Positions 48,114 through 60,815 of a stretch of DNA of 64,000 nt are shown here, in pieces (the first letter of the stretch is position 1; the number at the start of each line of letters is the position of its first letter). Source of the stretch: Lingula anatina. Taxonomy: Eukaryota; Brachiopoda; Lingulata; Lingulida; Lingulidae. The stretch covers positions 1,077,004 through 1,141,003 of the forward strand of contig NW_019775069.1 in assembly GCF_001039355.2 (NCBI RefSeq). The letters are read 5' to 3'. Position numbers and translations under genes: made by a program. Under the pieces are notes generated by a model, which was not told the DNA's origin, did not search any database, and saw nothing but the letters and a program-made list of their open reading frames with translations.

Positions 48114-51100
48114 CTGAAATAACAATAACGTATATCTGGATGAATAAGTCAAATAATTCCAACTCTGGCATATGACTAATGGGTGAAAGATTGCTGGCAT
48201 TTTACAATGTTATGGTTTGTGGAATCAGAATCACTTAATAAAAATGATAATATTATCAGATATAATGTATTTTTATATGATGCATTTCATTTAAAATCTC
48301 AATCTGTCTTATAATCTAAGAACTAAACATTACAGTTGATAAAGATTTTAAAATGACAAAATTGAGAGCTACATGTAAAAATGGCAAACTAATCATAAAA
48401 ATTATAAACAGCTTGTTAAAAACCTCAAATTTTGAGTCTAATTTTTGATCACAATAAAGAATAATCTACAAGATAAAAAAAAAAAAATAAAAACTGCTTG
48501 ATCAATCACAATTCACTGTTTAAAAAAATGTAAGTCTTTAAATTGTTTGTTAAAATTGTACAAGTTATCTATGGCTCTCATTTGAATAAGAAACTATTCC
48601 ATAGTTTACGTATATAATAAATTTAAAGCCCATACACCATAAAATGTATTAGCTTTTTTCTCTGAAGCAGCATGTTCTAAGAGTAAATGCTTAAAAGTTA
48701 AAGTCCTAGTAATCCGTCCATGCTAATGTGGCCGAGTGAGTTCTGAGATATATAATGGTTCCATTTTCTGTAACTGCTTTAAAAATTATACACAGAACTT
48801 TTAATAAAATTCTATCTCTTACAAATTATAGCCACTAAACACTTGTTTCTTAGTGTACAGCTGGCACCAATTCCTCAACCAAACTGTATATTATACTTCT
48901 GCTCCAGATGAGTAGGGTGTTCTGTCGATTAACGTGTAAGGTCCACTCCACAGGGTTTTCCTACCAAAACGAATATTTCTGAGGTAAAACCCTGGAGCCG
49001 TAGCTCGAGGTTACGTCAAAGTCAAAGAACCAAGTGTGCCAGGTGCCTTTTTCTTTTTCTAAAATTCACATTGTAGTGTTCACAAATATAATTCCCAGAC
49101 ATGTAAATTAATTTGATTAGAGTCGATTGCTTGTGCACTCGACTCGTTTTATGGCCTTACCTGTAGTCATGTAACTTAAGTGGACGTGTGCAATTTGAAT
49201 AATTAAAATTAGTATGTACCGCCAAATACTGCAGCACAGAATCCACCTATAGATAAGAAATACGTATAAAAGACGTCTAGAAATAATATTGGGGGGGCAG
49301 ACTGAAGAAGACTCGAAGGTGACCGCTCGACGGAGCTATGGGAGACGGCTTAGAAGTTGGAGGCTTCACGTATAGACCATGTAGTTAGAGATCGTCAACC
49401 AATAAACCATTAAACTGGTCATTATGTGGACTTGGGTTTTCTTTGCGCTACCTTACGTAAATCTGACACGAACCGTGGAATTTTGAATTGCGTTATCCAC
49501 TGAGTAAGTCTAAAACGAAATGTCCTATTTCTAGCCCACGCTTGAATTAAGCGTACAAAATTATATAAGTTTAGGACATTCATCTCATATGTATATGTAA
49601 AGGTACATAACAACATGTTGGTCTGCTTCGCTGAATAATTCAATTCCAGAGCTTAATTGCAGATTTTGGGGTATTACTGTTAACTTAAGAATAATGCCTC
49701 AATTCACTAACATTACAAGTGTATTTGAGCTCATTCAGCTTGCATCAAAGAAAATGGATCTAAACGATCTTACCCTTCATGCTTTCTCAGAAAGACCATC
49801 CGTATTACGCGGTTGCGCAGTATTCTTGACCTTGACCTTTGCACGACAGGTGTTCCGATTTGTGATGTTCCGAAGACAACATCAATGGAATATGTCCGGT
49901 GCTTTGGTTGGATTAAATTGTCGCACAATCTTCTTGCTGTATTATGTAATGTTTAGAATGCATCCAGTATAGTAAATGGTATTTCGGGTGCATAAAACAA
50001 GTGTTCAAATTTCCATAAACCATTAAATCTGATTTTAAATAAAAGGAAAGGGGAACGCGAATTCTTTTTATCTTTTTGTACTAAAATCGATTTATTCATA
50101 GGCCTAAAAAAAGACCATGATGTCGGCCTTATAACGATAACGTGTTTTTAAATTGTTCATTTATTTATATATTTTTACCGCAAAGAGGACCAACAGCAAG
50201 GAAGAGAGAGAGAGAGATGCTAACAGTACCAAACCGAAAAAGTTAATTCTTGATAATGATATTTTGTTTTTCAGAAAACGAGCATGTCCAAAGTCATTAT
50301 GCAACCTACGTCTAGGCCTCCAATATAGTACAGGTAGGCTACACTGTACGTAGTTCTTTATATTCAGTATCGCCAGTTTTTGTTTGCCGTTTCTATAATA
50401 ACAAGTAGCCTAATAGGCCTGATTTGCAACTCCGGTAGTAGGCCTACGATTTTCATAAAAAATCATTATAACATCACCATCGAGTTTTCATTCATTTATT
50501 TAAAATTTTTACTTTTTTAAAATTATTAAAGACAGTTAGTTTGTCCAAGTCAAAGCATCGGTAAGATTCATTACCCCGTGGGAACCAGGGAAGGTTGACA
50601 GTTTGTTAAGCAAAACGATAAAATATGAAACTTTCAAAATTTGAGTATTAAGATCCTTGTGCTTTTTGCCTTAACCTATAAGCTCACAGCTCCCCTTCCG
50701 ATATTTTAGTTTTAGCATTTCACTCCCTCTCAGTCCATCATCCGCGGCAGTCTCTACTTTCTCTGAATACAGAATTTAGGATGAGATGGAGGCAAGACGC
50801 GCCTCCTATTTTATACAGGAGATATTGACGTACGCTGTAGATGCATTCGCCAGTAGACTTGTGACTTTTAAGGAGAACATTCCGATGGTAATTGTGTATA
50901 AATTTGAAGACATTCGGTGCATGGTGTCTTTTGATATTTATTGCATTTTTTTACTTCTATAGAAATCACTGTGGAAAACCTTTATGTAAGGGGATGCATT
51001 TTCCTAAATTCAAGAACACATTAAAACCAGGAAAAAGTTTTTATAGTGCCATTAACTCTTCTTGGAAGTGATTAACTGAAAAGTACGTGAATAAAGTCAC

Positions 51101-51193
51101 TTTGAAGGTCATGATTGTATTTTACTGCGCAATAAAGTAACATTTAAAAACAAACTTGTCGGTGTACATTTGCAGTGGGACTGAACATTGTGG
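48114..51193. other. intergenic region between divergent CATSPERG and VWDE-like gene
   Basis: The two genes point away from each other. No frame here has recognisable domain content. Frames at 49694-49972 and 50153-50353 are short and unsupported. A candidate solo LTR lies at about 49071-49460. The stretch 50880-51193 is similar to 60975-61294 upstream of the second VWDE-like gene, so it may contain shared promoter sequence. Confidence 0.6.
49071..49460 (+). mobile_element. possible solo LTR
   Basis: The stretch starts TGTAGTGTTCACAAAT and contains TATAAAAG at about 49265 and AATAAA about 137 bases later. This is the promoter-to-polyadenylation spacing of an LTR. I could not fix the right end or a target duplication, and there is no internal retroelement coding region nearby. 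It could also be a promoter of an unannotated plus-strand transcript. Confidence 0.3.
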
Positions 51194-54100
51194 ATGATGA
51201 ATAAACGCCGTGCTCAGCAAATCGGTCTCTTTTTGCTGGTGCTGAACGTTGTCTTTATACAGACAGTAGCAGATCCGTGTACACCTGGTGATCCTGACCA
51301 ATACCGGACTTTTGAAGCGTCGACATGGGTAAGAAACCGAGCGATAACAGCTGACTTAGTAACGATGAGTCTTATATGCGACAGGTAAATTTAAACTGTT
51401 CCTATCTGCATTAATATTTCAATTATTTTTGTTACTGTTATCATTATGAGCAAGCCTACTGCATGCACCCATGCTGGGCGAATAGAGGTTATAGGCCTAC
51501 CATTCAATTTGGCCATTTCCCCCCCCCCCCCCCCCCCGCACGCACACACACACACATCCCAGTGAGACCCACCAGTAAAACCATAGATTCACACAGAACG
51601 TCATTAATATAATGTTAAAGGTTTAACTTTTGGTAAGTTTAAAGTGTGGTAACCTCGAAATACTAGAGAAAACAGCTTTACACCTTATGCTTGTTCTTTA
51701 AGGGATAACAACTCTGCGTATGATATCCATATTTCACAATAAATACATTGTAAACATTTCATAGAAATACATACGTCATTTAACGCAATTATTCTGGAAT
51801 TTGTCTGGAATTTGTGCTTGCTATCACATCACGTGACCTCCAATGATGGCTACACTCTATAATAATCTCTTAAGAGAACATTACAAAAAAAACTTTTTAG
51901 AAAAAAAAAAACAGGACTAACTTTGAATATCAGAATGGATTCAGTAACTATTGGTAAGTAGGGCCTATGGGAAAATTGCCCTTTACCCCAGGAAAATCAA
52001 TTTTTGGCTTAAATGAACAGTTGTTATCCCTTAAATGGATCTGTTAAAACCTGAAACTCCTACCTCTTTTAGGAGCAGGCATTAAAATTTGGTTGCAAAA
52101 GAGGCATCTTTTATTACTGCAGGTACCTGTCCCCTACGTCATGGTACCGATTCACTGACAAGCAGGGGGACCGGATGGCAGATGCCACGCCTAAGGCGCC
52201 TGTGCCGATGCAGTGCGGAACTGGTGCCCCCGTCTTCTTACGAGACCCTCACCCAACCTTGGAAGAAGGGGAGAAAACTGAAGCTAGAGTCTGTGCTAAC
52301 TACGGCATTCCTAATGATGATTGTAGTTGGACTGGAATCGTCTACATCAAGCATTGTCCTAGTCGGTTCGATATGGACGGGTTTTACATCTATCGTGTTC
52401 AGCCTCCACCTGCTTGTCCCATGGCGTATTGTGGCGTAGGTAATATTCACTTATACTTTTTTCCAGAGCAACGAAATCCACCCTTATATCCTGAAACAGT
52501 ATTACCAATTACAGTTAATTTAAGATGTTATGGAAAGACTATAATAAATATAACATACAATAAAAGTATTAAAGTAATCAAACTTGCAGCCAAATGCCAT
52601 ATGTAGGCCTATATTTGTTCCGTTCTTTGTTAACAAGGCACTGGAGCTGAAAAATGCCCCCCTGGGAAGTTACTGGATGGACAGCATTGTATCCGTAAGT
52701 TACTGACAAGATACATCAGGTCTACCCAACTACCAGACTCGGCACATAATGATCCTGAATTAACCGGTATATCGGACCACACTACCCGTTTTCAAGGTGT
52801 GTGTCAGATCGCATTTCGGAGTATCATGCCCCAGAACAAATTTTGTATGACGACCGCGGGCTCATTCACGCTCGGCTGTCACCTTGATTGGATAATAAAC
52901 GATTGTCGTAATATGATTTAAAACCCGGATGCATAAATTTGAAAGCCACCCAGAGCAACCTTATACTGTACTCTTACTTTAGACTACTCTATTTTATTGT
53001 CTACATGGGGTATATGGGGACTTTACGACATTCGGTTTGAATGCTTTAACCACTTTTGATAAGGCGTTTTCGCATTCTTTTAGATTAATGTGGCAGTCTA
53101 AGGTTGTTCTAGGTGGTTTTCAAATTTATGCACCCGGTTTTAAAATCATATAGCGTTTTACGACAATCGTTTACTATCCAATCAAGGTGACGGCCGAGCG
53201 TGGGCTCATCCTGTCGGTGTTCTGACTAATACTCCGAAATGCGATCTGACACACACCTTGAAAACGGGTAGTGTGGTCCGATATACCGGTGAATTCTGGA
53301 TCATTCGGTGCCGAGTCTGGTAGTTGGGTAGGCCTGTACATCATATCATGTTACATTTTGCGTAAAAAAATCGCATAAATTAGAATTAAATGATGTTTCT
53401 GAAAAACCCTTAAATGGTAATGAAGACCGTTTTCCTTATTGTTCCTACCCATCTAAAACATGTTCACCCTTTTACCGTAAGTTGCCTATCCAGAAGCTGC
53501 AGGTCGCCCGGAGATTACTCCCCCTCGCCTGACCGGTAACACGTTCCATTTTGGTTGTGTTGTCCGTTACAATGGCATTATGCCTGAGAGGGCGAGATTT
53601 CAGGTTCAGTTTTTGGCTGATGGACATCCGTTTGGTGGTCTCCATACGGCTTCCGATGACCATAACTGGCACGTACATATGAACCCCATGGATTTGAAGG
53701 GGAATTTAGGGAAACACGTGAGTAAAAATTACAAAATCTACCTTTTGTTTCTTCAAAAATGATTTCCAATTGATAAATAAACTACAGGTAATACTACATG
53801 ACGGTTTGAAAGGGTTTTAATTTTGTTTGTTTGATTGTTCCGTTTTTACATTTTAATTAGTCATTTTGGCTGTATAGTACATGTATATTCACAGGTTATA
53901 TCTTTTGTCGAGATCAAAATGTGTTCATATCCACTAATAGGCAATTTTGTTAAAAAAAAACATCATGCCATTTATTTGGGCACAACACAAACCCCCTCCA
54001 ATGTTAGTGCAAGGCACGTCTTTTATTTCAATTGCTCTCTCTACAGACATATTGTACAATGTTTTTATGCAAGACATTTTTATTCCTTTGGAGTGAAGTT

Positions 54101-57100
54101 CTGCAAACATATTTAAATCTTGTGGGGCAATTATTTTTAACAGATAAGATGTCAGGTTCGTCCTTATTGGAGCGGCCACGCCATTACAAGCAGACCTGTC
54201 ATCAGCAGAAATAACTACTTTGCTGGAATAAAGGTTTGTTTCCGTATATTGTAGATCTGCTTTTACAGTATATTGTAAACTCAGTTTTTACTGATTAAAA
54301 AAAATTATATTACTATAGTAATAAATGCTCTATATGTGTCTTATTTCATTGAATATTTATGACGAAACAATTAAAAAAATACCACCCTTAAAAACCTGAA
54401 CTGCAGAAATTATAATTAAAAAGGAGACCCCACACACGCAGAAAGTCATTATGGCGTGAGAGAGATGGCAATTTTAATTTCGGTTGGAACGAACTTATTC
54501 TTAGCTCAATTATTTTACCACTAATTCGCGCCATTATTTTGCACAAAATAAAAGTTATTTTATGCAATTGCAAAATAGGCACATTCTGTCTTTCATCATG
54601 CTTGTCATCGTCTCCAGATAGCAGATATTAACGGTAATGACATCAACCAGATAGTCGTGCGGAAAGACGCACCGGAACCCACAGAAATCCAGTTATATTC
54701 AACAATTCCTGTCACCATGGAGACACACAAAATTATGTTTATACCTGGTTTGGAGAGCCAACTTTCTGTAACCCTGCGCACTGAGAGCCCCGGTGTGGCC
54801 AAGACCGTCGTAACATCTACATGCGAGACGATATTCCTTCAACGAGACTGGAATCAGACGGCACATAAATTGTTTGGAAGCAAACCCGTCAAAATACAAG
54901 CCGTGATGGACAATGCGCGGCCATCTGGTCGACCAAACATCCCCAAACTGTTGTATTTTACACCAATACCAGCGGCGCTGGGACAGAGCATTTGGGAAAA
55001 TTATGTTCTTCCAGCATTCCAGGTAAATTGATTTTACATTATATTTTATACATGTATACTCAAAAGTGTTGCTTTTTTATCATAGGAAACGTACATCCGA
55101 GTTATCTAAATGTCAAAACAATTTTGGTAATGAAATGTGCACCACATGATATGTGCTACAACACACAATAAGACGCTACTCGCAGAGACCAGACTGGTGT
55201 TAGTCAAAATGACTAACCACGATAGTCAAACGCAGCTAACTTACGCCTAGCCAAACTTTGTGACTGCAGATAAGTCGACCATTCTCGGTTAAGGTTGTCT
55301 GATTAAGTTAATCTCAGTACTAGCAGTAAATGTAATCCTTCTGTCATAATTGTCGCTAGACAGCTTAGGGGAGATCCAGAAAACTTTGTGGAAAGAGGCT
55401 GATCCAGAATTTCACAAACCGGAATTTACAGTATGCAACCCTGCGGTCACCGCTACTGAAAAAAATCTCTCTGCAACATTGAATATCACACGTAGACGAG
55501 ACATTATAAACTATCTGAACGTTTTTTTATGCCAAAAATGAACACTAAAATAGTAATTAGAAAAGAAGCATTGGCATCTCACCATTTAAAAAATTGCAAA
55601 ATTTGGTACTGCGGGAAAGGTAAAATGCAAAAGTCAAAATGAAGATAAATCTGCATTCTGCTTCTTGGAAGGAAGAGACAGCGTTACTATATTTACAACA
55701 AGAAGTCAATTAGAGGCTCTAATTAGAGGCTTAAATACATTAATGTCTAGGTAACCACAGTAGATGTGAACACGGGAATTTGCACTAGTGTCACGGATCC
55801 CCATCTGAAAACATTTGATGGCAGGTGAGTAATCCTAAGGGAAAATTTATTACATACATGTGATAAACCATACGAGACATGTTTATCAAAATGCCTGCTC
55901 TTCCTCATAAAATCATTTAAATAGTAAATTGGATGCGAATGATGTTAGCTAACGATAATATGCTCTTGTTAAATGTTCACGAATCTTGTGGTAAGGATGT
56001 TAAGTCAAGTCTGGTAATAAATCAAATTTGATTGGGTTTTTATCATTCAATTAAATGAAAGTGAAGTTGCATGTGCCGAACTAAGTGGCGCTTTTCATGT
56101 AATTTTAAAAAAGCCTTTTTATAAAATTTATACAAGTCTTTTTATGTAATTTATTTATTTACATAAGGGTGACAAAAGCATTGCACCATTTCGTTTTAAG
56201 GTGAACAATTGGATACGTTAGGTTTTTAAATTGGTATTTTATTAAAAACTGATTATGTCAAGTTAGGGTGTATTCCCAGAGCTTTTAGATCGATCTATCC
56301 CCGCGGGGAGTCTCACTAGATTACTGTCAGATAATCCGGCTTAAATGTCCGTCCCGCCTACTACAAGCTGTAAGGGGGTAATTAACTTTCGTGTCCGCTC
56401 GCCTGACAGCAATTTAGCGTGAACCCCCAGGGAGTTAGGTCGATCTAAAGTAGATCGAGCTAATCTCTGGAAATGGGGTCTTAGTATCTTTACTACAGAT
56501 TTACAAGCCAGTGGTTTGCCCTTACAAAAGCATGTTTTTATGTCAGCATTTATGTTTTGTAGGATCCTTCTGGGCATAAACTGATAACGGTTTAGTAATC
56601 TTCTGAGAGCTATGTTTGCACAAGCTGTAAAGACACTTTGGATGAGGGCGTTTCTGGTAAAGGGGCTATCCTCTCACTTCACAGTTTTCAATGGGGTTTG
56701 CGTCTGGTGATTGGGCAAGCCAGTCCACCCGGTCGTTCAGGTTTCCAGCACCAACCCCAGTTCACCAATTGCGAAGAAACTAATACACCCCCAAACCATT
56801 ATGTAAGTGCACTGTCTGGCAAGGAAATGCATATTCTTTGGCAGATAAGAAGTGGACGTTGTTCTCCATACCTTCATTCGTCCACCCATGTTGTAAACAC
56901 TAAATATGATCTCATCAGAAAATCCAAAATGGCCCCAGTTCTGACCTACGGTCCATGCAATGCTACTTGCAGCGCATGTCACTCATATTCATCTGTTTAT
57001 CAAGGTGATAAGTGGTTTCCATCTGGGAACCCTTGTGATAGTTTTAGAAGCATGGATGCTTCTTTGGCCAGTTCTTTTGCGCAAGCACAGCAAAGCTAAC

Positions 57101-58472
57101 TCGCTGCACGATTCAAATTCCCTAAGCTTTGACAGCAAAAAGGACGCCTGTTGTCTCTGGCACTAGTGTTCTTCAGGCTACTTTGTGGTAACTTATGGCC
57201 ATTACCAGTGTCTTCCATCCTTCTGCAAACTCCGTATACAGTCTTACCAAACACACTATGTCTGGTGGCTGTCTGGGGACATCTATATCTTTCTCCCTCA
57301 GAGAATCGTTTTCTTTCCTTTCTTCATTTGTGACCTCCTGTACCTTCACCATAGTAGCAACTTGGCGCCCATTAGGGTGTTACACCTTCGATGTCACCAT
57401 TTATAGAACACATGGAGGAAAATTCATCACTGGTTACGCGAGCAATAAACCGTGCATCACTTTTTCAAGAGCGGGCCCACATGTCACATAGCGCATTATT
57501 CACACGGGTGGTGCAATACTTTCGTCAGCCTTCTGTAGTTTTTTTTCTTTTTTTTAAATATAACTGCAATATAACCCTTACACAAGCTTCCAAGCTGTGT
57601 TACCCATGCTTACCGTCGTCGTCAAATGAGAATTTGAGAATAATGGGGATTTTCAAGAAAGTGCAGAAGTCTGGCCCGTTTTTTGTTAGTGACTAATGGA
57701 ATGAAATTATCTTTTAAATCTCGTGTGTCTTCTTATTTTTATAGACGATTTGATATCCTGCGTGAGTTTGGAGAATTCGTCCTAACTAGATCAAAATATG
57801 GTGAATTTGAGGTAACAATTTCATTTAAAGTTTTTCGAGAAATAGCTACATTGACAAGTTGTTAAATCAATTGTAAGGTTAAGCCTTTGGTGATCGAAAA
57901 AGAAGGGTTTCGATGTTATCTTTTTGTATCAATTACCGGGTTTTTACTTTTTATTTCATTTTCGAAAAACTTATTTATTTTCTGTTCAAGGTTCGCGAAC
58001 GGCACTGGTCTTGCTCGAGCTCTGGCGTAGCATGCAACTGTGGGGTGGCGGCGAGGGAAGGTCCCCACATCTTAATAGTAGACCTTTGCCATGGTAACGT
58101 GGACCAACTCCGAAAAACAAAACTACAACCGAGAGTGTATTACAGGACTACTGCTATCACTGGGACGTTGCCAAACGGGACGTACATCCATTCTGATTCC
58201 ACGGGCAAAAAATATGTGGTACGTTTAGTCACAATCTAAGATATACAGTGCGTGTTCAACCATTTGACCTCCATAGATGGCTATACTCTTTTTAGAAAAA
58301 AAAACCAGGGACTAACTTTGAATGTAGAAATGGATTCTTTAAGGTAAGGATGGTGAGGATGGGAAATTGTTGTTTACCCCAGGAAAATTCATTTTTTGGC
58401 CAAAATGGACAGTTGTTATCCCTTTAAATACAGTATGATTAAATACGATTTAATAAAACATATTACCCCACA

Positions 58473-58536
<64 letters not shown>

Positions 58537-60806
58537 TACTCATGTCTGTTTTAGTTGAAGTTTACATCTGGCGCCTGGGTGGAGGCCCGCGTAAACAGGT
58601 ATTGGGGTCTAGATATAACAGTCAGCGTTCCCAGTGGTTACAAGAAGCACATGGCTGGGTTGTGCGGTAATTATGATGACCAGAGTGATAATGACATCGT
58701 TGGATCTCTGCCAAATTTCATTTCAAACAACAAGTAAGTTGTGGACATCAGCCTATAAAAGCTCATTACCAAAATGTGTAGATAGATTAATTTACAAAGC
58801 GTAAAATATTCAATATGTCATGATTTAATATGATATAACTACATGTAATAACTCTCATATAAGTCCTATTTTCTTTCTTTATTTTTTATTGTATTTATTT
58901 ATTTATTTTTCGCATCAAGAGTTACAGTTGAAGACAGCTACTTCGGTCGAAAGCTTCCGTGCCCGTTACCTTTGGCAAGAACCCTTCAAGACTTCTGCTA
59001 TTGCAATAAAACGGGGGAAGAGAGATTCGTATGCGACTACGCCAAAGTTGTACCAGATCCCACCGACCTGACGAACATGAAGCCAGTAAAACCTATCATC
59101 ACTCCTCAGACATGTGGAAAACGGAAGCGACGGGACATTGAGGACCTTATGATGTCCTCTGATGACGTCATGGAATTTGACGATTACGTGTACACACCCG
59201 TGGTCCCAACTGTACGGCAGCCTGCAGTTATAAAACCCCGTGTTGTGCCTGGTGGGCCTGGTGATGGACCCGGGAGGAATGTGCAGGCTATGGGTGATTT
59301 AATGTTGAAAGCTGTTTCTGTTGACGAAGTACCGGTGGTGCTCCAACCTCAGGAGATCAGGCGCATCTGCAGTGAGGCCATCGAAACCTCTTCAATTTCG
59401 ACATTGTGCAAGGATCTCCCCGGGTTTGACGTCAGCTCCACGATGGAAGAATGTATATCTGATATTCAGGTGCGGAAAAGACATTATTCATTTAATCAGT
59501 TTAATTGTATATGTCGTGCTCAAAGGGGACTATTAACTGACTCTTCCGTAAACGCAAACCCTAAAGTGTACCTTTTCTCCCTTTTGGGTAAGGGTGCCAC
59601 ATATAACACCCAATTTCTAATGAAAAGGGAAGGATCGCTGTATCCGCGGATGTATTTGACAAAGATACACGTATGCAAATAATTAGCCGTTTTGACGAAA
59701 GATTAATTCCCAAAAACTGCACCCAAAGTTACCGATAAATCAATACTATTTAGAAATATATAACACAGGTCAACTTTTTCATGACACTTTTTTTCAATCA
59801 AACACTCTATTTTTTCATATCCAGTTGACAAACGACATAACGTTTGCAGAAGCCGCTTCCGACAATATGGAGGACCGCTGCATCCAGTATGCATCCACGC
59901 TTTCCAGTGAGAAAGAAAATGTTCAGAAAATCTTGCGTCTTCGCTGTCCTCGCCAATGTAGCGGACAGGGTCGGTGCGACAATGGAAAGTGTCACTGTCA
60001 CGCTGGATTCACTGCTGAGGACTGCTCGGTCAGGACAGATAGCATCCCCAGCGTGTTCTTCAGAATATCTGGGCGCGCTGTGCAAACGCGCTCCTGCGAT
60101 GCGCTCAGACGGCCATGTTTGACGACCAGACTTCAAGCGACTGGAGCGTTCTACAGGAGTTCGAATCTCACTTGCAAGATACAACACATAGTGGTGAGTG
60201 AAGAATTGTTTATTTTGAATAATTCGTTTGCACCCGTTCCAGCGATTGGGACGTTATACAGACTGGCCAAATAATTTACAACATAAATGTAGACATGGAC
60301 ATAGCATGTTTGTAATTATTACTTTTTAAAAGATGAATCGACTTGGCGGCCAAAACAAATGATAGTGTTTCAGTTTTGTTCTTGTAGCATTTAAATCTAA
60401 ATAACACCTAAAATAACCGTGTTTCGTGTAGAGAAAAATGCCGAAAGCTGAGAAAAATACTTGGGGGAGTTGTTGAAGGTGTACAATAAGTACTTTTGAT
60501 AAAAAAAACCTGTATTTTCAGATGACATACAATGGACACGAGTTCGTGGAGAGTGATGTTACAACCAAAAACACGAAGGCGGAGTTCGTGTCATTCGGCG
60601 AAGTGATCTGCCACATTCCCAGTACAGTGCGGAGTGCTGTGCTAGCGAAACCAATTGCGGGCCAAGCAGTTCATGTTGTTGTTAGATTGCAAATATCAGT
60701 CAGTAATGATGGCGTTCGATTCTCCAATGAAGTGAATCTGTTAGTGTTTAATTCCAAACGCGTAGAGTATAACAGCCGCACACAGAGCTGGGAACCGAAA
60801 GTGTAA
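51194..60806 (+). CDS. VWDE: VWDE-like secreted protein (D8C, VWD and EGF-like domains), gene A
   Basis: Exons: 51194-51384, 52123-52439, 52638-52694, 53494-53717, 54144-54233, 54618-55022, 55751-55824, 57745-57811, 57991-58218, 58555-58733, 58920-59469, 59825-60193, 60522-60806. All junctions keep phase and give 1,011 codons plus stop. Signal peptide at residues 1-27. A D8C domain at about 65-170 (SWYRFTDKQGDRM, MQCGTGAPVFL, PPACPMAYCG). A VWD domain at about 429-611 (VTDPHLKTFDG, CNCGV, AGLCGNYDDQSDND). A basic cleavage site KRKRRD at about 675. One EGF-like module at about 835-863 (CPRQCSGQGRCDNGKC). VWDE proteins are secreted and poorly characterised; many have further EGF modules. This copy stops early, beside a duplication junction. 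Confidence 0.88.
51519..51537. repeat. poly(C) tract
   Basis: 19 consecutive C bases lie in intron 1 of gene A, followed by CA repeats. Confidence 0.95.
51699..52036. mobile_element. MITE-like element in intron 1 of VWDE-like gene A
   Basis: It begins TTAAGGGATAACAACT and ends with the complement AGTTGTTATCCCTTAA, about 340 bases apart. The right half recurs in intron 9 (58283-58426). Gene B's corresponding intron lacks it, so insertion followed the gene duplication, or it was lost from B. Confidence 0.65.
52123..52439 (+). CDS. VWDE: D8C domain exon of gene A
   Basis: One exon holds nearly the whole cysteine-rich domain known from uromodulin, GP2 and VWDE: WYRF near the start, CGTGAPVFL, a central CSWTG, and PPACPMAYCG at the end. 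It is more than 90 percent identical by eye to gene B's exon 61785-62101. Confidence 0.9.
52717..53336. mobile_element. 620-bp foldback DNA element in intron 3 of gene A
   Basis: Arms of about 245 bases (52717-52965 and 53090-53336) are near-perfect inverted repeats starting CAGGTCTACCCAACTACC and, from the other end, CAGGCCTACCCAACTACC. TACAT flanks both sides. The equivalent intron of gene B reads straight through (GTAAGATACATCATTTCAT near 62352), giving a clean empty site. No coding frame is visible. Confidence 0.85.
55751..58733 (+). CDS. VWDE: VWD domain exons of gene A
   Basis: Four exons (55751-55824, 57745-57811, 57991-58218, 58555-58733) encode a von Willebrand factor type D domain. 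The TDPHLKTFDGR start motif is followed by RRFDILREFGEFVL, WSCSSSGVACNCGVA, and the closing GLCGNYDDQSDND, which in the family binds calcium. A 1.9-kb intron separates the first two and contains a Tc1-like element. Confidence 0.9.
56165..57532 (-). mobile_element. degenerate Tc1/mariner transposon with nested MITE
   Basis: Terminal inverted repeats are visible: left GGGTGACAAAAGCATTGCACCA (one base trimmed in family alignments) and right, as complement, GGCTGACGAAAGTATTGCACC. On the minus strand, broken frames give transposase landmarks: GFSDEIIFSVYN (a catalytic Asp region), YIMVWGCISFFAIGEL, and AQSPDANPIENCE (the SPDLNPIE block with the last acidic residue). Stops and shifts make it inactive. 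It sits in intron 7 of VWDE-like gene A. Confidence 0.82.
56266..56485. mobile_element. MITE-like inverted repeat nested in the Tc1 element
   Basis: The ends share TTCCCAGAG...TTTTAGATCGATCT with the complement of the right end (TTTCCAGAGATTAGCTCGATCT, broken by mismatches). It lies between the Tc1 left terminus and the transposase 3' end, so it probably inserted later. Confidence 0.5.
58283..58426. repeat. truncated copy of the intron-1 MITE
   Basis: Shares GGGACTAACTTTGAAT (with a mismatch), ACCCCAGGAAAAT and CAGTTGTTATCCCTT with 51868-52036. The left terminus is missing. Confidence 0.65.
58475..58533. repeat. (TA)n microsatellite
   Basis: About 29 TA units in the intron before the last VWD exon. 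Confidence 0.97.
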
Positions 60807-60815
60807 GAGCTTCGT

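Noticed and set aside
49694..49972. 92-codon frame in the intergenic region
   Set aside because: No domain, no conservation evidence and no supporting splice or promoter signals.
55350..55541. Possible extra VWDE exon (DSLGEIQKTLWKEADPEFHK)
   Set aside because: It looks protein-like, but no acceptor gives the needed phase 0. Exon 54618-55022 joins directly to 55751 in phase, matching the family.
56638..57099. 153-codon plus-strand frame
   Set aside because: It is the antisense shadow of the Tc1-like transposase on the minus strand.
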